Assembly: GCA_965153455.1 (NCBI GenBank)
Contig: OZ234493.1
Span: 15,986,213-16,050,212, forward strand
Direction: 5' to 3'
DNA length: 64,000 bases
Origin: Sphagnum compactum
Lineage: Eukaryota; Bryophyta; Sphagnopsida; Sphagnales
A model generated the notes under the pieces. It searched no databases. It saw only the letters and a list, made by a program, of their open reading frames with translations, and was not told the DNA's origin. The translations under genes were made by a program, and so were the position numbers. Below are positions 59,950 to 64,000 of the stretch, one piece after another (the first letter of the stretch is position 1; the number at the start of each line of letters is the position of its first letter).

Positions 59950-60300
59950 CGGCTGCAGCTAGAGACTTGATCTATTGAAGCATTTTGATCGGTAAGGTAA
60001 TTCCTATCGGCCCTTCCAATCAGAAATTGCCGCAACGCCATCGCGAAGACGGCGAAGAGAGCTTTCAAACAGTCGATCGGGGAGGTTCGTTCGCTGCGGC
60101 TTCACCTCCTTCGTAAGTTTCGTGCGTAATTCCGGACGCGCGGAATGTCATGTCCTATGCTGTGCTTAGAAAAAAAATCCTGTTGTGGGCTTCCTGTGCA
60201 ATTCCGAACGTATGGAATTGCCATGTGCTTTGTTGTGAGCTGAGCGGGAAAAAAAATCTCTTTTTAAGCGATTTTTTTTAATCAATTTTTGTGGCTTCCA
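59950..60300. other. GC-richer segment with a tandem duplication
   Basis: A locally GC-rich stretch upstream of the small gene. GCGTAATTCCGGACGCGCGGAA...ATGCTGTGC..AAAAAAAATC (about 60123) and GTGCAATTCCGAACGTATGGAA...GTTGTGAGC..AAAAAAAATC (about 60199) are two diverged copies of a roughly 75-bp unit. No gene is seen. Confidence 0.45.
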
Positions 60301-60564
60301 AAATTTTCATCCCCTCCTCCCCGCCGTGGTTATGGCCAAACTCATGACGTGGCTTGTTTTGATTGGTGGAATCTGAAAAGTTCATCTTATAATCAAGCTG
60401 ATGAAAGCACTCCATAAAATAAATTATAATAATTCAAGAATATTATCTTGAATTATTATTATTATTGTTATTTTGATCACCATGGTTATTAAATCCCCTA
60501 CCTTGAATTCAACCCTCTTGTTCAGGTTGTTTCAGGCTGTTGGAAATTATTTTCCCTTTATGTT

Positions 60565-60606
60565 TTGTTTTGGGTTAGGGTTTAGGGTTAGGGTAAACCC
60601 TGAACC
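60565..60606. repeat. Short interstitial telomere-like stretch
   Basis: GGGTTAGGGTTTAGGGTTAG is followed by GGTAAACCCTGAACCCC. The first part resembles the plant telomere repeat TTTAGGG, and GGGTTTA with TAAACCC can pair as a small hairpin. It may be a telo-box cluster or a repair scar. Confidence 0.5.
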
Positions 60607-62879
60607 CCACCGGGGGTTAACATTTTTGCTTTGCTTTTGGGAAGTTAAATTTATTGTGAATTGGATTTTCAATCTTTGTTTTTTCGTTCCCCTTATTGTT
60701 GGGAAAAAAAAATCAACTTTTCAAAATAAGTTTAAGGGAGGGCACAAATGGTCTAACATAAAATCTCTGAGGATCTTCTAGAGCACTCTTATGGCCTTTT
60801 TTTCTTTTTTTTTTCCATAAGAATAAATGCATGTGGCTTGACTTGATGGGTGGAAAATGGAGGGTTAGAGCAAAATTTATGTGTGTAATTGTGATCATAG
60901 CAGCCTAATGGAAAGAGATCATAAAGCCCGATTCACACCTGGTGTTAAATCGATGGTAAGACGAGTGTTAAGTTTTCATGTAGCTATTTCAAGTTTGGTT
61001 CATGGGATCATAACTTACATTCCTTTCATCAACACTCTACTCAAAATGGAAATGTGAAAGTTCATCTTGCTATTCCTAATCCAGTTGAAAGTGGAAGTTC
61101 CAATGTCAAAGGTGGGTATATCTTTTACATGGATATATTGATCGGGTATGAATATGATATATTACTTATCTTGATTTGTTTTCCTAATAATTTAATATAC
61201 CTTAATGCAGTGCATATTTGAAAAATACATTTTATTCGTAGTTTTGGATATGCAATAAACCCCTTTTATAATCATGCCCATTTATTCACATTCTTGTTTG
61301 TGTTATATATTTTTTGGTAACCATTCACTTTAGTAAGAAACACCATTCTTTAGAATCATTATCACATTAATAGCACAAAATATTTGTAAAGCTTTTTTGG
61401 TATATGATTATAATGAGAGAAATCTATGACAAATATTAGGGTTTTGTAAATTGTAGTTCTCTTTGGCAATGCTAGTGTTACTTTGTGTTCAAGGTGCGCA
61501 AACTAACAACAATGAATCCAGCTAAAGAAAAAAAAAATACAACAATTTTCTAATGTAGATAAACAAAAGACATGCAAACTTGCTAAGAAAGTTAAAAAAA
61601 TTAATTAAAAAATCTAGTTAACAAGATACACGAGCTAGCCGTTAAGGAGCTCAAACTCAATGTAGATTGTCACATTAAAACACACAGAAATCATAACCTT
61701 CTTCAAGTTTAATAATGTAGAGTAAAATTTAGAATAACTCACATAAGAAATTGTAACAATTAGTACCTTTATCCTAGCATAAAAGGATTGCTTTGTAAAT
61801 AAAGGGGGTTTATTACTGTATGTAACAACACCTCAAGTCATAGGGTGCATGTAGGAATTTCAATTGTTGAAATTTCAATTTTCATTAGTTTCTGGAAAGG
61901 TAAGATTGGATGCTATAAATGTGGCCAGTCTATTGATTCCTTGCAATTAGTTCAACTAGATAGTTTCTATCTTTGACCAAAGAAGGTATACTCTGCATAT
62001 TAGATCCACTGTTTATGAACAATGTCACTCCATGTCTACTCCAAGAAATCCTAATGTTCAACTCTATTCTACACTTAGTGTATGTAGATCAACAAGTTTG
62101 AAGTCAATTTTCCTAATAGCAAATGGTGAGCTGCTTAGTGTTTGCCATGCTCAATACTTATCTAATTGATGTGATGTGAATGTTTTCTAAATTTTCACTA
62201 AGTCTTAAAGCATTCCTTGTAATGTCTCTTGGTAGGTTTTGTGCAATCTTAAGCGGATTCCAACTTATCAACTAATCTCCTAGATTTAGGGGAACTCTCC
62301 AATCAATAAGTATAATTACATCTTTGATTTTTAAAAATTATTTGCTTATATTTGTGGGAGTGGTAGGTTCTTGTGAATTTGAACTATTTCATAACTAACC
62401 ATTTCGTCTATGTGTGTGGCAAGTTGAACATATGTTAGGGTTTTTAAAAAAGAGTATGGACTAGTTAATAAGAAGCATTTGTCTATTAAAGTTAATCTTT
62501 TGCAATCTACAACCACATAACTCTTATTCTGGTATTTACTAAATTGAAAGAATGGATCATGTTGATTAGGTTTTAAGAGCATCATCTAAATCTATTTGCA
62601 CAACTCAAATTCGAGCATGGCACCAAGTTTAGTTCTTAATGGATTGGAATGGTCATTTTGTTGAACATTGTGTAATCATGTAGTGACACAATGTGGTGCT
62701 ACATGGAAAATAAAATGTAAATTATATGGCAAGGAATATAAAAAGTGCCTGTTACTGGATCGAGAGAACTATATTTAAGTCTATTTGATAATATTAAAAT
62801 ATGTAATAATATTCTGGAAGGAATTTTTTAAAAAACCTATGAGAGCTTTAATCTCAAATTTGACAAAAAAAAAAAGAGA

Positions 62880-63060
62880 AAGCTGGAATGCACCATGTTA
62901 TCATGATAAATTGAAGATTAAATTCTATTAAATGAAGTAAAAAAAAAAGGTTTAAAAAAATGTTAAAATTTCAACTTGGGGACATAATATTGGTTGCACA
63001 ATATTTTGTGATGGATGGACAAATGCAACAAATAATCCTTAATTTTAAATATAGCGGCTA
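62880..63060 (+). pseudogene. hAT transposase fragment (DUF659 N-terminal motif)
   Basis: One frame reads GHNIGCTIFCDGWTNATNNP and then a stop. GCTI..DGWT is the hallmark of the start of the DUF659 region in plant hAT transposases. Preceding frames (KAGMHHVIM, WRLNSIKW) look like broken upstream sequence. It is very short and decayed. Confidence 0.5.
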
Positions 63061-63399
63061 TTTTTCCTAAGGGAGAAAATTATTATCCTTTTTAAAAGAA
63101 ATTGCTACAATTGTGGAAAGATGACATTTGAAAATATTTGCTCAACAATTAAATAAATTCGCAACTAATGAAATAGGAGATCTCAAATCTCTGTTGTGCA
63201 TCTCAACTATGCTGGGTCCGGTTCTGGTCTGGTTCTTGCTTTAATAGGTTCCAGTTCTGGACATCAGACCCAGTTCCAGTTCCAAGTAACCTGGTCTGAA
63301 ACCGGCAGTTAATTACTGGTTAAACCCTGGGCAATTCCAGTCCATTTTTTCAAAGGTACCAGCCAACCTGTCACTATTTCTAAAAAGTGAAAAAATCTC

Positions 63400-64000
63400 A
63401 GCTTTGCTTTAAGTAGGAAAAGGACGTGAGTACAGGCCCTTCTCCTAAACAAATTTGGCTAAATTACTTTCTGGATGATCGCCACTTTGACAACATCATT
63501 AAAAGACCCTGGAGCCCAGGACCCAGAAAGCACCTTAGAAGCTACGGCAACTGCAGCTCAGCTTGCAATTTCAAAACAAAAGAAAAGCCAAACAAATTCG
63601 CACGACATCCAAGTTTCCAGGGAGCACATTGTTGAAAGAAAGAATTCCCCAAAAATCCCGATCAGATCAGCACGCACATGAAATGATTTCCCTAGGAAAT
63701 CGATCCATCACTTTACAAAACAGGCCGGAAACAACCTCGCAAATTGGGTGCACCCATCACTGCAGGCACCAGGCAGCTGCAGTCATGGAGAATGTCAAGT
63801 TCGTAGGGAACTTACAATGCAAATCCGTACCCGACGTCTGCAGAGAAAGGATGCATGCCATATGCAGCAGAGAATGTCTTGTTTCCTCGTGCGTGTATGT
63901 AAATATGCATGGGAATTAGTTGGAACAGTTAAGTTTTGAGGCACTTCCAGGATTTGAGGGCCCAGCATCAGGACGACAACTTTTCACCAAAATTGGGATC
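63400..64000. other. Right-edge segment of gene-like composition
   Basis: Composition is clearly less AT-rich than the preceding 30 kb and more than one plus-strand frame stays open (63426-63635, 63563-63919), but none shows a known motif. It may be the flank or untranslated part of a gene continuing beyond the window. Confidence 0.3.

Noticed and set aside
1-64000. CRISPR arrays, bacterial operons or phage modules
   Set aside because: All tandem repeats are plain minisatellites without regular unique spacers, and gene structure is eukaryotic throughout.

Overview
This is a window of nuclear DNA from a land plant. It holds spliced genes with GT-AG introns, AAACCCTA telo-box clusters, a plant-type nuclear tRNA-Phe, a plastid one-helix protein with a transit peptide, and a plant DENN-WD40 protein of the SCD1 family. 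The AT-rich spacers carry decayed LINE and hAT elements. Several proteins are clearly diverged from Arabidopsis, so a fern, lycophyte or bryophyte seems more likely than a flowering plant. That is an impression, not a proof.

Layout. 1-3860: AT-rich spacer, then a 1.03-kb element with 60-bp terminal inverted repeats and an internal tandem array, just upstream of the first gene. 3866-8339 (+): phosphoacetylglucosamine mutase, 9 exons. 8709-8990: three identical 94-bp tandem copies. 9334-10344 (+): ribosomal protein eL19, 2 exons. 10345-17690: accessory block with an hAT fragment, a dead LINE on the minus strand, a 36-nt U2 snRNA retro-insertion with a perfect 15-bp target-site duplication, a 247-bp MITE-like element and a 42-bp minisatellite. 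17876-29741 (+): SCD1-type DENN/WD40 gene, 31 exons, with several dispersed repeats in its introns. 29742-38235: spacer with a 97-bp tandem array, an unrecognised frameshifted Pro/Trp-rich gene relic, a mitochondrial uL11 pseudogene (-) and a second, 5'-truncated copy of the same LINE (+). 38236-39512 (+): plastid one-helix protein OHP1, 4 exons. 40403-42258 (-): RRP7-like rRNA-processing protein, 5 exons. 42703-42775 (-): tRNA-Phe(GAA). 43541-45235 (-): hAT transposase pseudogene. 45236-58560: gene-poor, very AT-rich DNA with several minisatellites. 59303-59569 (-): probable single-exon gene for a small acidic protein, with a TATA box upstream and four 140-bp tandem copies downstream. 60000-64000: spacer with a further hAT fragment and a GC-richer right edge.

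The intact genes are unrelated housekeeping functions: UDP-GlcNAc synthesis, ribosome structure and assembly, membrane traffic/cytokinesis, and photosystem biogenesis. Two ribosome-related genes (eL19, RRP7) carry telo-boxes near their start regions, as is usual in plants. I found no gene cluster acting as one system. The unusual content is in the mobile and repetitive DNA. Exon boundaries were set by hand from reading-frame continuity, GT-AG sites and remembered family sequences; no alignment was run.
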